Assembly: GCF_027922185.1 (NCBI RefSeq)
Contig: NZ_BSFE01000004.1
Coordinates: 248,001-312,000, forward strand
Reading direction: 5' to 3'
Source: Maricaulis virginensis
GTDB lineage: Bacteria > Pseudomonadota > Alphaproteobacteria > Caulobacterales > Maricaulaceae
Length of the DNA: 64,000 nt
Shown here: in pieces, positions 8,801 through 15,733 of the stretch
Position numbering within the stretch: the first letter of the stretch is position 1
Layout: the number at the start of each line of letters is the position of its first letter
Notes under the pieces: model-generated
What the model saw: the letters and a program-made list of their open reading frames with translations, nothing else
Told to the model about the DNA's origin: nothing
Database searches by the model: none
Position numbers and translations under genes: made by a program

Positions 8801-10065
8801 CACTTGTTCCTCGGCCCAGCGGCCTCAACAACCATCGAATTGTCGGCTTCCGCCGCCCGTGCCTGCTCGACCCGCTCACGAGACGCTTCGAGCGCCGTGA
8901 GGTATCGCTCCGGCGGTGTGTCAAGCGCATCCACGGCCCTTTGGAAGTGGATGGCGGCATCCTCGTGATCACCGCGTTCAGTCAGCAACTGACCGCGCAA
9001 AAAGACGTTCTCGGCCTGCAGCTCGCGCAGCTTGCGGGAGGCGCCGGCCCAGAGTGCAGCGGCGACCTCAACGGCATCCTCGAAGTCGTACTCGGGGAGT
9101 TCTGCCGCCTCCGGATAGGCGCTGAAATCTTCATCGAACAGCGTCGGCCGGGTCAGTTGCGGGAAATACTTGTCCCGGATGACCGCATTGCCCTCGCGGA
9201 ACTGGCTGTAGAACGCTTCTGCCGCAGCCCGGGCCACCATCTTGTACTGACCGGCGAAATTCTCCTCCATGATCTCGACGACGTTTCGCCGTACCTTGTT
9301 GAGATCACTGCCCACGCGGTCAGGCACGTGCTTGTTGAAAGTCTCGAGGAAATGGATCCCCAGACTGGAGAGTGACGGGTTGCGGCTGTCCGGGCTTTCA
9401 AGGTCCAGCGCGGGGTCGATCCCCGTCGCCGCACAGAAATCGGCGATCAGATCGCCCTCCACCAGATGCGCGCGATCAAACAGCCGGATGTCCAGCGCAT
9501 GCGCACCGAATACCGCCTCCAGCCGCTCAACCAGACCGGCATAATCGTAATTGAAGGGCAGGCGATCCTTGGGTTTCGGAAAGACCTTTGAATTGGTACC
9601 GCCACCCGCCTTGATCCGGGTCGAGTAAAGACTCACAGCCATCTCGTCCTGGCGGCGCAGATACACAATAACCCGGCAATTTTTCACGTACCGTCCGAAC
9701 AGCGCCTTGAGCTTTTCCAGCTCGGATGTCGTTCGCAACAGGCTCTGGAGGTGCTCGCTCGAGACAATCACGCTGTGCGCCGTCCCGGCAGACGCCATCG
9801 TCCGGCCGAAATCCGCCTCGACCCCCGAATCGAACTCCCGGCGCGCTTCAGGACCGTCGATACCGTACCGCAGATGCAGGTGCGTGGGTTTGCGCCGGTC
9901 CTTCATCGCATAGGCCGCCAGACGGGTCTGGTTGCGCCGCCCCATCCCGGTCGGCACGCAGTATCCCGCCGAAGCAAGCGCAGCATCATTGCGATACAGG
10001 AAGTCCTGTATCGTCGTCGTGCCGGTTTTCTCGGTACCGATATGGATGAAAGCGGTCTCGATCAT
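8800..10065 (-). CDS. Sulfotransferase-like protein inserted in the nuo operon
   Basis: This 421-residue protein has a PAPS-type binding loop near its N-terminus (HIGTEKTGTTTIQ, residues 8-20). A second conserved region resembles the 3'-phosphate-binding site (VIVSSEHL, then RVIVYLRRQDEMAVSLYS). The fold is therefore sulfotransferase-like, probably acting on a carbohydrate or small molecule; the substrate is unknown. The C-terminal 80 residues are helical with a TPR-like unit (LLTERGDHEDAAIHFQRAVD). I chose the ATG at 10065, because the longer frame to 10116 would overlap nuoF; an AGAGG lies about 15 bases upstream. It is 22 bp from nuoF and overlaps nuoG by one base, so it must be co-transcribed with complex I genes. 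It is not a known complex I subunit or assembly factor. Confidence 0.82.
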   Translation of the reverse strand: MIETAFIHIGTEKTGTTTIQDFLYRNDAALASAGYCVPTGMGRRNQTRLAAYAMKDRRKPTHLHLRYGIDGPEARREFDSGVEADFGRTMASAGTAHSVIVSSEHLQSLLRTTSELEKLKALFGRYVKNCRVIVYLRRQDEMAVSLYSTRIKAGGGTNSKVFPKPKDRLPFNYDYAGLVERLEAVFGAHALDIRLFDRAHLVEGDLIADFCAATGIDPALDLESPDSRNPSLSSLGIHFLETFNKHVPDRVGSDLNKVRRNVVEIMEENFAGQYKMVARAAAEAFYSQFREGNAVIRDKYFPQLTRPTLFDEDFSAYPEAAELPEYDFEDAVEVAAALWAGASRKLRELQAENVFLRGQLLTERGDHEDAAIHFQRAVDALDTPPERYLTALEASRERVEQARAAEADNSMVVEAAGPRNK

Positions 10066-10087
10066 CGGAAAGACGGATAACCTCTGC

Positions 10088-11401
10088 CTACTCTGCCGCA
10101 ACGGCCTGGCTGACAAACACGGGTTTGCCGGCGCGATAATTATTGATGCGTTCCTCGATCTCGCCCCGGAAATGGCGGATCAGGCCCTGGACGGGCCAGG
10201 CGGCCGCGTCACCGAGCGCGCAGATCGTGTGACCTTCCACCTGACCGGCGACGTCGAGCAGCATGTCGATTTCCTCGATGGTCGACTCGCCGCGCGCCAT
10301 GCGTTCCAGCACGCGCCACATCCAGCCCGTGCCTTCGCGGCAGGGCGTGCACTGGCCGCAGCTTTCATGCCGGTAGAAGTAGGAAATACGCGCGATCGCC
10401 TTCACCACGTCGGTGGACTTGTCCATGACGATGACGGCGGCGGTGCCCAGACCGGACTTGTGCGCCTGCAGGGCGTCGAAATCCATCAGCACGTCGTCGC
10501 AGATATCCTTCGGCAGCAGCGACACCGAGGAGCCGCCCGGAATGACGGCCTTCAGATTGTCCCAGCCGCCGCGCACGCCGCCGGCATGTGTCTCGATGAG
10601 CGCCTTCATCGGGATCGACATGGCCTCTTCGACATTGCACGGCTTGTTCACATGGCCGGAGATCGAGAAGATCTTGGTGCCCACATTGCGCTCGCGCCCG
10701 AAGCTGGCGAACCATTGCGCGCCGCGGCGCAGGATCGTGCCGGCCACCGCGATGGATTCGACATTGTTGACCGTGGTCGGGCAGCCATAGAGGCCGGCAT
10801 TGGCCGGGAATGGCGGCTTCAGTCGCGGCTGGCCCTTCTTGCCTTCCAGGCTTTCCAGCAGGGCCGTTTCCTCGCCGCAGATATAGGCGCCGGCACCGTG
10901 ATGGATATAGACGTGGAACGGCCAGCCATGGACGTTCTTCTCGCCGATCAGCTTGGCCTCATAGGCCTCCTTGACGGCTTTCTCCATCGCCAGGCGCTCG
11001 GTGACGTATTCGCCGCGCAGATAGATGTAGCAGGCGTGCGCCTGCATCGAGAAGGACGCGATCAGGCAGCCTTCGATGAGAAGGTGCGGATCGTGCCGCA
11101 TGATCTCGCGGTCCTTGCACGTGCCCGGCTCGGACTCGTCGGCATTGACGACGAGATAGTGCGGACGTGCGCCCACGTCCTTGGGCATGAAGGACCATTT
11201 CAGACCGGTCGGGAAACCGGCGCCGCCGCGGCCGCGCAGGCCGGACGCCTTCATCTGGTCGATGATCCAGTCGCGGCCCTGTTCGAGGATTTCCTTGGTC
11301 CCGTTCCATGCGCCCCGCTGCTTCGCCGCCTCGAGGTCCGGAGAATGATGGCCGAACAGGTTGGTGAAGATGCGGTCCTTGTCCTGGAGAAGCTGGGTCA
11401 T
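10088..11401 (-). CDS. nuoF: NADH-quinone oxidoreductase subunit F (NADH/FMN-binding)
   Basis: This is the catalytic entry subunit of complex I, oxidising NADH with FMN and passing electrons to [4Fe-4S] cluster N3. It has 437 residues. The glycine-rich nucleotide-binding segment GRGGAGFPTGLKW is at residues 57-69 and the ESEPGTCKDRE segment follows. The N3 ligands Cys348, 351, 354 (CGQCTPC) and Cys394 (HTICALGD) are present. It follows nuoE by 3 bp and is followed by the unexpected sulfotransferase gene. Confidence 0.98.
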   Translation of the reverse strand: MTQLLQDKDRIFTNLFGHHSPDLEAAKQRGAWNGTKEILEQGRDWIIDQMKASGLRGRGGAGFPTGLKWSFMPKDVGARPHYLVVNADESEPGTCKDREIMRHDPHLLIEGCLIASFSMQAHACYIYLRGEYVTERLAMEKAVKEAYEAKLIGEKNVHGWPFHVYIHHGAGAYICGEETALLESLEGKKGQPRLKPPFPANAGLYGCPTTVNNVESIAVAGTILRRGAQWFASFGRERNVGTKIFSISGHVNKPCNVEEAMSIPMKALIETHAGGVRGGWDNLKAVIPGGSSVSLLPKDICDDVLMDFDALQAHKSGLGTAAVIVMDKSTDVVKAIARISYFYRHESCGQCTPCREGTGWMWRVLERMARGESTIEEIDMLLDVAGQVEGHTICALGDAAAWPVQGLIRHFRGEIEERINNYRAGKPVFVSQAVAAE

Positions 11402-11404
11402 GAC

Positions 11405-12079
11405 TTAGCCCTCCGCCTTGTCGGACTTGCCGGTATTGGGAAGCGTGACCGGCTTGGCGCGCGAGCCGTCATAGAGGCTCTCATCGGTCAGCACCTTGGT
11501 GCCGTGCGGCTCGGAGGCATTACGCCCGGATTGCGGGCCGTACTTGACCTTCTTGCCGGCGGCGAGGTCGTCGAGCAGCTTCTCGAAGCTCTCTGCGTCG
11601 AGATCCTCGATGTAGTGGTCGCCATCCTTGTTCGCGAGCTGGATCATCGGCGCATTGGCGCAGGCGCCCATGCACTCCACCTCGACCCAGGTGAACTTGC
11701 CGTCCTCGGAAATCTCGTGCTGCTTGCCGATGCGGTTCTTGCACACCGAAATCAGCTCGTCCGACCCGCGCAGCATGCACGGCGTGGTGCCGCAGACCTG
11801 GATCAGGTGCTCACCCACCGGGGCCAGGTTGAACATGGTGTAGAAGGTCGCGACCTCGTAGACGCGGATATAGGGCATCTCCAGCCGGTCGGCGATCTCG
11901 CGGAGAGCGGGTTCACAGACCCAGCCTTCCTGCTTCTGCGCGATCCACAGCATGGGGATGACGGCCGAGGCTTTCTTTTCCTCGGGATATTTCGCCAGCC
12001 AGAACTTGATCTCGTCCTCGCTCTTCTTGTTGAAGGCGAAGCTTTCCGGCTGGTCTTTCGCGAGACGACGAACGCTCAT
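11405..12079 (-). CDS. nuoE: NADH-quinone oxidoreductase subunit E
   Basis: This is the thioredoxin-fold [2Fe-2S] subunit (cluster N1a) of the NADH module, 224 residues. Ligands Cys96, Cys101, Cys136 and Cys140 are in the segments VCGTTPCML and ECMGACANAP. About 60 residues follow the fold, including a polar C-terminal tail rich in Lys, Gly and Ser, seen in alphaproteobacterial NuoE. The start MSVRRLAKDQ was chosen because its ATG overlaps the nuoD stop by four bases. The frame stays open further upstream only because of the high GC content. Confidence 0.96.
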   Translation of the reverse strand: MSVRRLAKDQPESFAFNKKSEDEIKFWLAKYPEEKKASAVIPMLWIAQKQEGWVCEPALREIADRLEMPYIRVYEVATFYTMFNLAPVGEHLIQVCGTTPCMLRGSDELISVCKNRIGKQHEISEDGKFTWVEVECMGACANAPMIQLANKDGDHYIEDLDAESFEKLLDDLAAGKKVKYGPQSGRNASEPHGTKVLTDESLYDGSRAKPVTLPNTGKSDKAEG

Positions 12080-13281
12080 CGGTCGATCTCCCCGAACACG
12101 ATGTCCAGCGAGCCCAGGATGGCGGAGACGTCCGCCAGCATGTGGCCGCGATTCATGAAATCCATGGCTGCCAGGTGCGGGAAGCCGGGCGCCCGGATCT
12201 TCACGCGATACGGCTTGTTCGACCCGTCGGCGACCAGGTAGACGCCGAACTCGCCCTTCGGCGCCTCGACGGCTGCATAGACCTCGCCGGCCTCGACGTG
12301 GACACCTTCGGTATAGAGCTTGAAGTGCTGGATGAGCGCTTCCATCGAGCGCTTCATCTCGGCGCGGCGCGGCGGCGAGAATTTCGAGTCGGTGGCCAGC
12401 ACCTCGCCCGCATTCTCCTCCTTCATGAGCCAGTCGCAGCACTGGATCATGATCTTCACGCTCTCGCGCATCTCTTCCATGCGGCACAGATAGCGATCAT
12501 AGCAGTCGCCGTGCTTGCCGACCGGAATGTCGAATTCCAGCTCGTTATAGACCTCGTAGGGCTGCGCGCGGCGCAGATCCCAGGCCAGGCCCGAACCGCG
12601 CACCATCACGCCGGAGAAGCCCCAGGCGAGCACATCTTCCTTCGTCACCACGCCGATATCGACATTGCGCTGCTTGAAGATGCGGTTCTCGGTCAGGAGG
12701 CTGTCGATATCGTCCAGCTTTTCCGGGAACTGGTCGCACCAGGCACGGATGTCCTCGATCAGTTTCGGCGGCAGATCCTGGTGGACACCGCCGGGACGGA
12801 AATAGTGAGCGTGCATACGGCTGCCCGAAGCGCGCTCGTAGAACACCATCAGCTTCTCGCGCTCCTCGAAGCCCCAGAGCGGCGGCGTCAGCGCGCCGAC
12901 GTCCATGGCCTGGGTGGTCACGTTGAGCAGATGGTTCAGGATGCGGCCGATCTCGCAATAGAGCACGCGCACATACTGGCCGCGCTTGGGCACGGTGATT
13001 CCGGCCAGGCGCTCGGCCGCCATGCAGAAGGCGTGCTCCTGGTTCATCGGCGCGACATAGTCGAGACGGTCGAAATAGCCGATGCCCTGGAGATAGGTCT
13101 TGTGCTCCAGCAGCTTCTCGGTGCCGCGGTGCAGAAGGCCGATATGCGGATCGACGCGTTCGACCACCTCGCCGTCCAGTTCCAGCACGAGACGCAGCAC
13201 GCCGTGGGCGGCCGGGTGCTGGGGACCGAAATTGAGGGTGAACTTGCGTTCGCCCGATTGCGTCATGTCGTCGGCAGCCAT
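12076..13281 (-). CDS. nuoD: NADH-quinone oxidoreductase subunit D
   Basis: This 49-kDa-type subunit forms the quinone-binding pocket together with NuoB. It has 401 residues and is a stand-alone protein, not fused to NuoC as in Escherichia coli. The conserved N-terminal loop GPQHPAAHGVLRLVLELDGE carries the quinone-site histidine, and PHIGLLHRGTEKLLEHKTY follows. The C-terminus ends with SLDIVFGEIDR, typical of the family. It is 4 bp from nuoC and overlaps nuoE by four bases. Confidence 0.98.
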   Translation of the reverse strand: MAADDMTQSGERKFTLNFGPQHPAAHGVLRLVLELDGEVVERVDPHIGLLHRGTEKLLEHKTYLQGIGYFDRLDYVAPMNQEHAFCMAAERLAGITVPKRGQYVRVLYCEIGRILNHLLNVTTQAMDVGALTPPLWGFEEREKLMVFYERASGSRMHAHYFRPGGVHQDLPPKLIEDIRAWCDQFPEKLDDIDSLLTENRIFKQRNVDIGVVTKEDVLAWGFSGVMVRGSGLAWDLRRAQPYEVYNELEFDIPVGKHGDCYDRYLCRMEEMRESVKIMIQCCDWLMKEENAGEVLATDSKFSPPRRAEMKRSMEALIQHFKLYTEGVHVEAGEVYAAVEAPKGEFGVYLVADGSNKPYRVKIRAPGFPHLAAMDFMNRGHMLADVSAILGSLDIVFGEIDR

Positions 13282-13285
13282 GGCT

Positions 13286-13888
13286 CTAGCCCTCCGCCTT
13301 CTCGTCGCCCGGGATGACGTATTTGGCGCCTTCCCACGGGCTCATGAAATCGAAGTCACGGTATTCCTGGACCAGCTCGACCGGTTCGTAGACCACGCGC
13401 TTCTGCTCCTCGTCCCAGCGCACTTCGACATAGCCGGTGAGCGGGAAGTCCTTGCGCAGCGGATAGCCCTCGAAACCGTAATCGGTCAGCAGGCGGCGCA
13501 GATCCGGATGGCCGGAGAAGACGATGCCGTACATGTCGAACGCCTCGCGCTCGAACCAGTCGGCAACGGGATAGACATGGTGGATCGAGGGAACCGGGTT
13601 CTCCTCATCCGTCGACAGCTTCACCCGCACCCGGTGGTTCTGGTGCATGGAGAGCAGGTGGTAGACCACCTCGAACCGCTCGGCGCGCTGCGGATAGTCG
13701 ACACCGCAGATATCGACCAGTGTCGTGAACTTGCAGGCCGGCTCATCGCGCAGCCAGGTCATCACATCCTCGACCTGGTCGCGATGGATCGTCACGGTCA
13801 GCTCGCCCTGGGTCACAGTCCAGCCGGTAACAGCCGTGGGCCGGCCCGCCTGGATGTGCTCGCCGAGAACCTTGAGAGCTTCGCTCAT
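13286..13888 (-). CDS. nuoC: NADH-quinone oxidoreductase subunit C
   Basis: This is the 30-kDa-type peripheral-arm subunit, 200 residues from the chosen start. The signature ADWFEREAFDMYGIVFSGHPDLRRLLTDYGFEGYPLRKDFPLTG is present. I prefer the ATG at 13888 (MSEALKVLGE) because GGAG lies about 10 bases before it. An in-frame ATG at 13915 shares a base with the nuoB stop and would add nine residues, and it cannot be excluded. The protein is separate from NuoD, as in alphaproteobacteria and mitochondria. Confidence 0.96.
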   Translation of the reverse strand: MSEALKVLGEHIQAGRPTAVTGWTVTQGELTVTIHRDQVEDVMTWLRDEPACKFTTLVDICGVDYPQRAERFEVVYHLLSMHQNHRVRVKLSTDEENPVPSIHHVYPVADWFEREAFDMYGIVFSGHPDLRRLLTDYGFEGYPLRKDFPLTGYVEVRWDEEQKRVVYEPVELVQEYRDFDFMSPWEGAKYVIPGDEKAEG

Positions 13889-13914
13889 CGCCTTGTCACT
13901 CCTCGCGCCTGCCA

Positions 13915-14481
13915 TCACCGTTCGATCGAGCCTTCACGGCGGATCTTCTTCTGCAGTTGAAGAATGCCGTAGACCAGCGCCTCTGCGGTGGGCGGGCAGC
14001 CCGGCACATAGACGTCGACCGGAACGATGCGGTCACAACCGCGCACGACCGAATAGGAATAGTGGTAATACCCGCCGCCGTTTGCACAGGAGCCCATCGA
14101 GATCACATAGCGCGGCTCGGGCATCTGGTCGTAGACCTTGCGCAGGGCCGGCGCCATCTTGTTGGTGAGCGTGCCGGCGACGATCATCACGTCCGACTGG
14201 CGCGGGGAGGCCCGCGGCGCAAAGCCGAAGCGCTCGACGTCGTAACGCGGCATCGAGGCCTGCATCATTTCGACGGCGCAGCAGGCCAGGCCGAAGGTCA
14301 TCCACATCAGCGAGCCCGTGCGGGCCCAGGTGACGAGATCGTCGGCCGCGGCCACGACGAAACCCTTGTCGGCCAGCGCATCGCTGACGCCGTCAAAGAA
14401 CGGGTCGTGCTTCTTCGGGTCATAGCCGGGAACGGTCGCGCGTCCGGCCAGGCCGGCATGAGGGGTCAGATCAGATGCCAT
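13915..14481 (-). CDS. nuoB: NADH-quinone oxidoreductase subunit B
   Basis: This subunit carries terminal cluster N2, the electron donor to quinone. It has 188 residues. All four cluster ligands are visible: the adjacent pair Cys67-Cys68 (GLACCAVEMM), Cys132 (GSCANGGGYY) and Cys162 (VPGCPPTAEA). The N-terminal extension of about 40 residues is hydrophilic. It follows nuoA by 6 bp. Confidence 0.98.
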   Translation of the reverse strand: MASDLTPHAGLAGRATVPGYDPKKHDPFFDGVSDALADKGFVVAAADDLVTWARTGSLMWMTFGLACCAVEMMQASMPRYDVERFGFAPRASPRQSDVMIVAGTLTNKMAPALRKVYDQMPEPRYVISMGSCANGGGYYHYSYSVVRGCDRIVPVDVYVPGCPPTAEALVYGILQLQKKIRREGSIER

Positions 14482-14487
14482 GGTGGA

Positions 14488-14856
14488 CTACTCCCAATCC
14501 AGCGCGCCTTTTTTCAGCTCGTAAATGAAGCCGATGGTGAGAACTCCCAGGAACACCATCATCGACCAGAACTCGAACTCGCCCAGATGCTCCCGCAGGG
14601 TCACGGCCCAGGGGAAGAGGAAGGCGACTTCCAGGTCGAAGATGATGAACAGGATGGCGACGAGGTAGAATCGCACGTCGAATTTCATGCGGGCGTCGTC
14701 GAAGGCGTTGAAGCCGCATTCATAGGTCGAGACCTTTTCCGGATCCGGTTTCGACGGCGCGATCACGAAAGCGGCCAGCATGAAGCCGAGGCCGATCGCA
14801 GTGGCCAGTCCGAAAAAGATCAGGATGGGCAGGTAATCGAGAAGCAGCGCGTCCAT
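14488..14856 (-). CDS. nuoA: NADH-quinone oxidoreductase subunit A
   Basis: This first gene of the complex I operon encodes the ND3 homologue, 122 residues with three transmembrane helices. The conserved loop between helices 1 and 2 is present (SKPDPEKVSTYECGFNAFDDARMKFDVRFYL) and contains the cysteine whose exposure changes between active and deactive states in mitochondria. The second and third helices follow (AILFIIFDLEVAFLFPW). No other gene lies upstream on this strand for over 230 bp, so the operon promoter should be at 14857-15090. Confidence 0.97.
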   Translation of the reverse strand: MDALLLDYLPILIFFGLATAIGLGFMLAAFVIAPSKPDPEKVSTYECGFNAFDDARMKFDVRFYLVAILFIIFDLEVAFLFPWAVTLREHLGEFEFWSMMVFLGVLTIGFIYELKKGALDWE

Positions 14857-15091
14857 CGCATCTAGCCTCGCCTTCTAGCGTCGGTTTTGCGGTGCGGGAG
14901 GCCGTTGTTTTCAAGGTGTGATCCGCCTCGGGACGAATCAACCACCGGCAACGGGACCCCCTGCCCGATTTGGCGCGGAAGCTAGAGCGCAGCGGCGCTG
15001 CGGGCAAGGCCTAAAGGCCGCCCTCTGTCAGTTCTGGCGAATATAGCGACACACAACGAACAATAAATGCAAATGATTTGCAATATCGAAA
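14857..15091 (-). promoter_or_regulatory. Upstream region of the nuo operon
   Basis: This gap separates nuoA from the 3' end of the gene at 15092-15565. On the minus strand the octamer GCTATATT (15047-15040) matches seven of eight positions of the Caulobacter housekeeping -10 motif GCTANAWC. A weak -35 candidate, TTGTTCG, lies 9 bases upstream (15063-15057). This would place the transcription start near 15033, about 180 bases before nuoA. A perfect palindrome lies just upstream (separate entry). The promoter call is an inference from motif matching by eye. Confidence 0.45.
15068..15082. promoter_or_regulatory. Perfect 7-1-7 palindrome, Fur-type operator candidate
   Basis: The sequence TGCAAATGATTTGCA is a perfect inverted repeat with 7-base arms and a one-base centre, the geometry of Fur-family operators. 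It lies about 4 bases upstream of the putative -35 of the nuo promoter, so its centre is near -42. That position suits an activator contacting RNA polymerase. Fur is reported to influence respiratory iron-sulfur genes in Caulobacter. Binding here is inferred only. Confidence 0.5.
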
Positions 15092-15565
15092 TCAACCGGG
15101 ATGGCCCGGCCCGCGCGGCTCCAGCCCGAAAACCGAACGCCAGAAGGCGATCCGGAGGAAGGGCGAGCGGCGGGTGAAGGTCCCGTCCGGAAAAATATGC
15201 CAGGGGCGATAGCCCCACCGGCAGACCAGCGCCCGGGCCTCACGGCCGAAACCCTCGGCATGCGCCGCCGCCAGGGCGGCCCGGCGTGTGCACCAGGTCC
15301 CCCGGGCACGCCGGAAGAGCCGCCGGGCCCGTCCGGTCACGCCATTGGCCTGGCGCAAGGCCATGCGCAGCACACGGTATTGGCGGTAGCGCGCCGCGGT
15401 ATCCAGCACCAGCACACCGCATCCCAGTATCGCCAGCCCGTCGAGCCACAAGAAGGGCGAAACCGCGAAGGCAAGGACGAGACAGCACGCCGCCAGCAGC
15501 AGTGGCGGCCAGACCGGATCGATCAGGCGGAGAATCGGAAGGGGCCGGACGGATCGTGCGTTCAT
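15092..15565 (-). CDS. Hypothetical membrane protein, 157 residues
   Basis: I do not recognise this protein. Two adjacent hydrophobic segments near the N-terminus (PPLLLAACCLVLAFAVSPFL and LDGLAILGCGVLVLDTA) suggest a membrane hairpin. A basic, Arg-rich cytoplasmic-type domain of about 95 residues follows, with a Trp/Phe-rich end (RWGYRPWHIFPDGTFTRRSP). The ATG at 15565 is preferred over a TTG at 15574; no strong ribosome binding site is visible. It is divergent from the TonB receptor and shares that promoter region. The coding call rests on the coherent hydrophobicity pattern and on the space it fills. Confidence 0.6.
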   Translation of the reverse strand: MNARSVRPLPILRLIDPVWPPLLLAACCLVLAFAVSPFLWLDGLAILGCGVLVLDTAARYRQYRVLRMALRQANGVTGRARRLFRRARGTWCTRRAALAAAHAEGFGREARALVCRWGYRPWHIFPDGTFTRRSPFLRIAFWRSVFGLEPRGPGHPG

Positions 15566-15666
15566 TTGACGCAATCTGCCCGCCCGGACGAAACCCGCCA
15601 GCGGGATCGCCCGCCCGCCTGTCCCCCCCCCTCTTGCCCCGCGTCCTGCATCTGCACCTAGATGAG

Positions 15667-15685
15667 AATGAGATTGACTCGCATT
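15667..15685. promoter_or_regulatory. Fur-like box overlapping the TonB-receptor promoter
   Basis: AATGAGATTGACTCGCATT is an imperfect dyad (AATGaGA facing TCgCATT) resembling a Fur box. It encloses a -35-like TTGACT at 15674-15679. A repressor bound here would block transcription of the receptor cassette starting at 15734, as expected for an iron-repressed uptake system. The operator also lies in the divergent region of the small gene at 15092-15565. Confidence 0.55.
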
Positions 15686-15733
15686 TGTAACAATGACAAG
15701 ACCCGCATCCGTTCAACATCGAGGGGGCTCACC

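Noticed and set aside
15662..15733. Upstream ATG start for the TonB receptor
   Set aside because: It would place the Fur-like box and promoter inside the coding region and hide the signal peptide; the GTG at 15734 has a good ribosome site.
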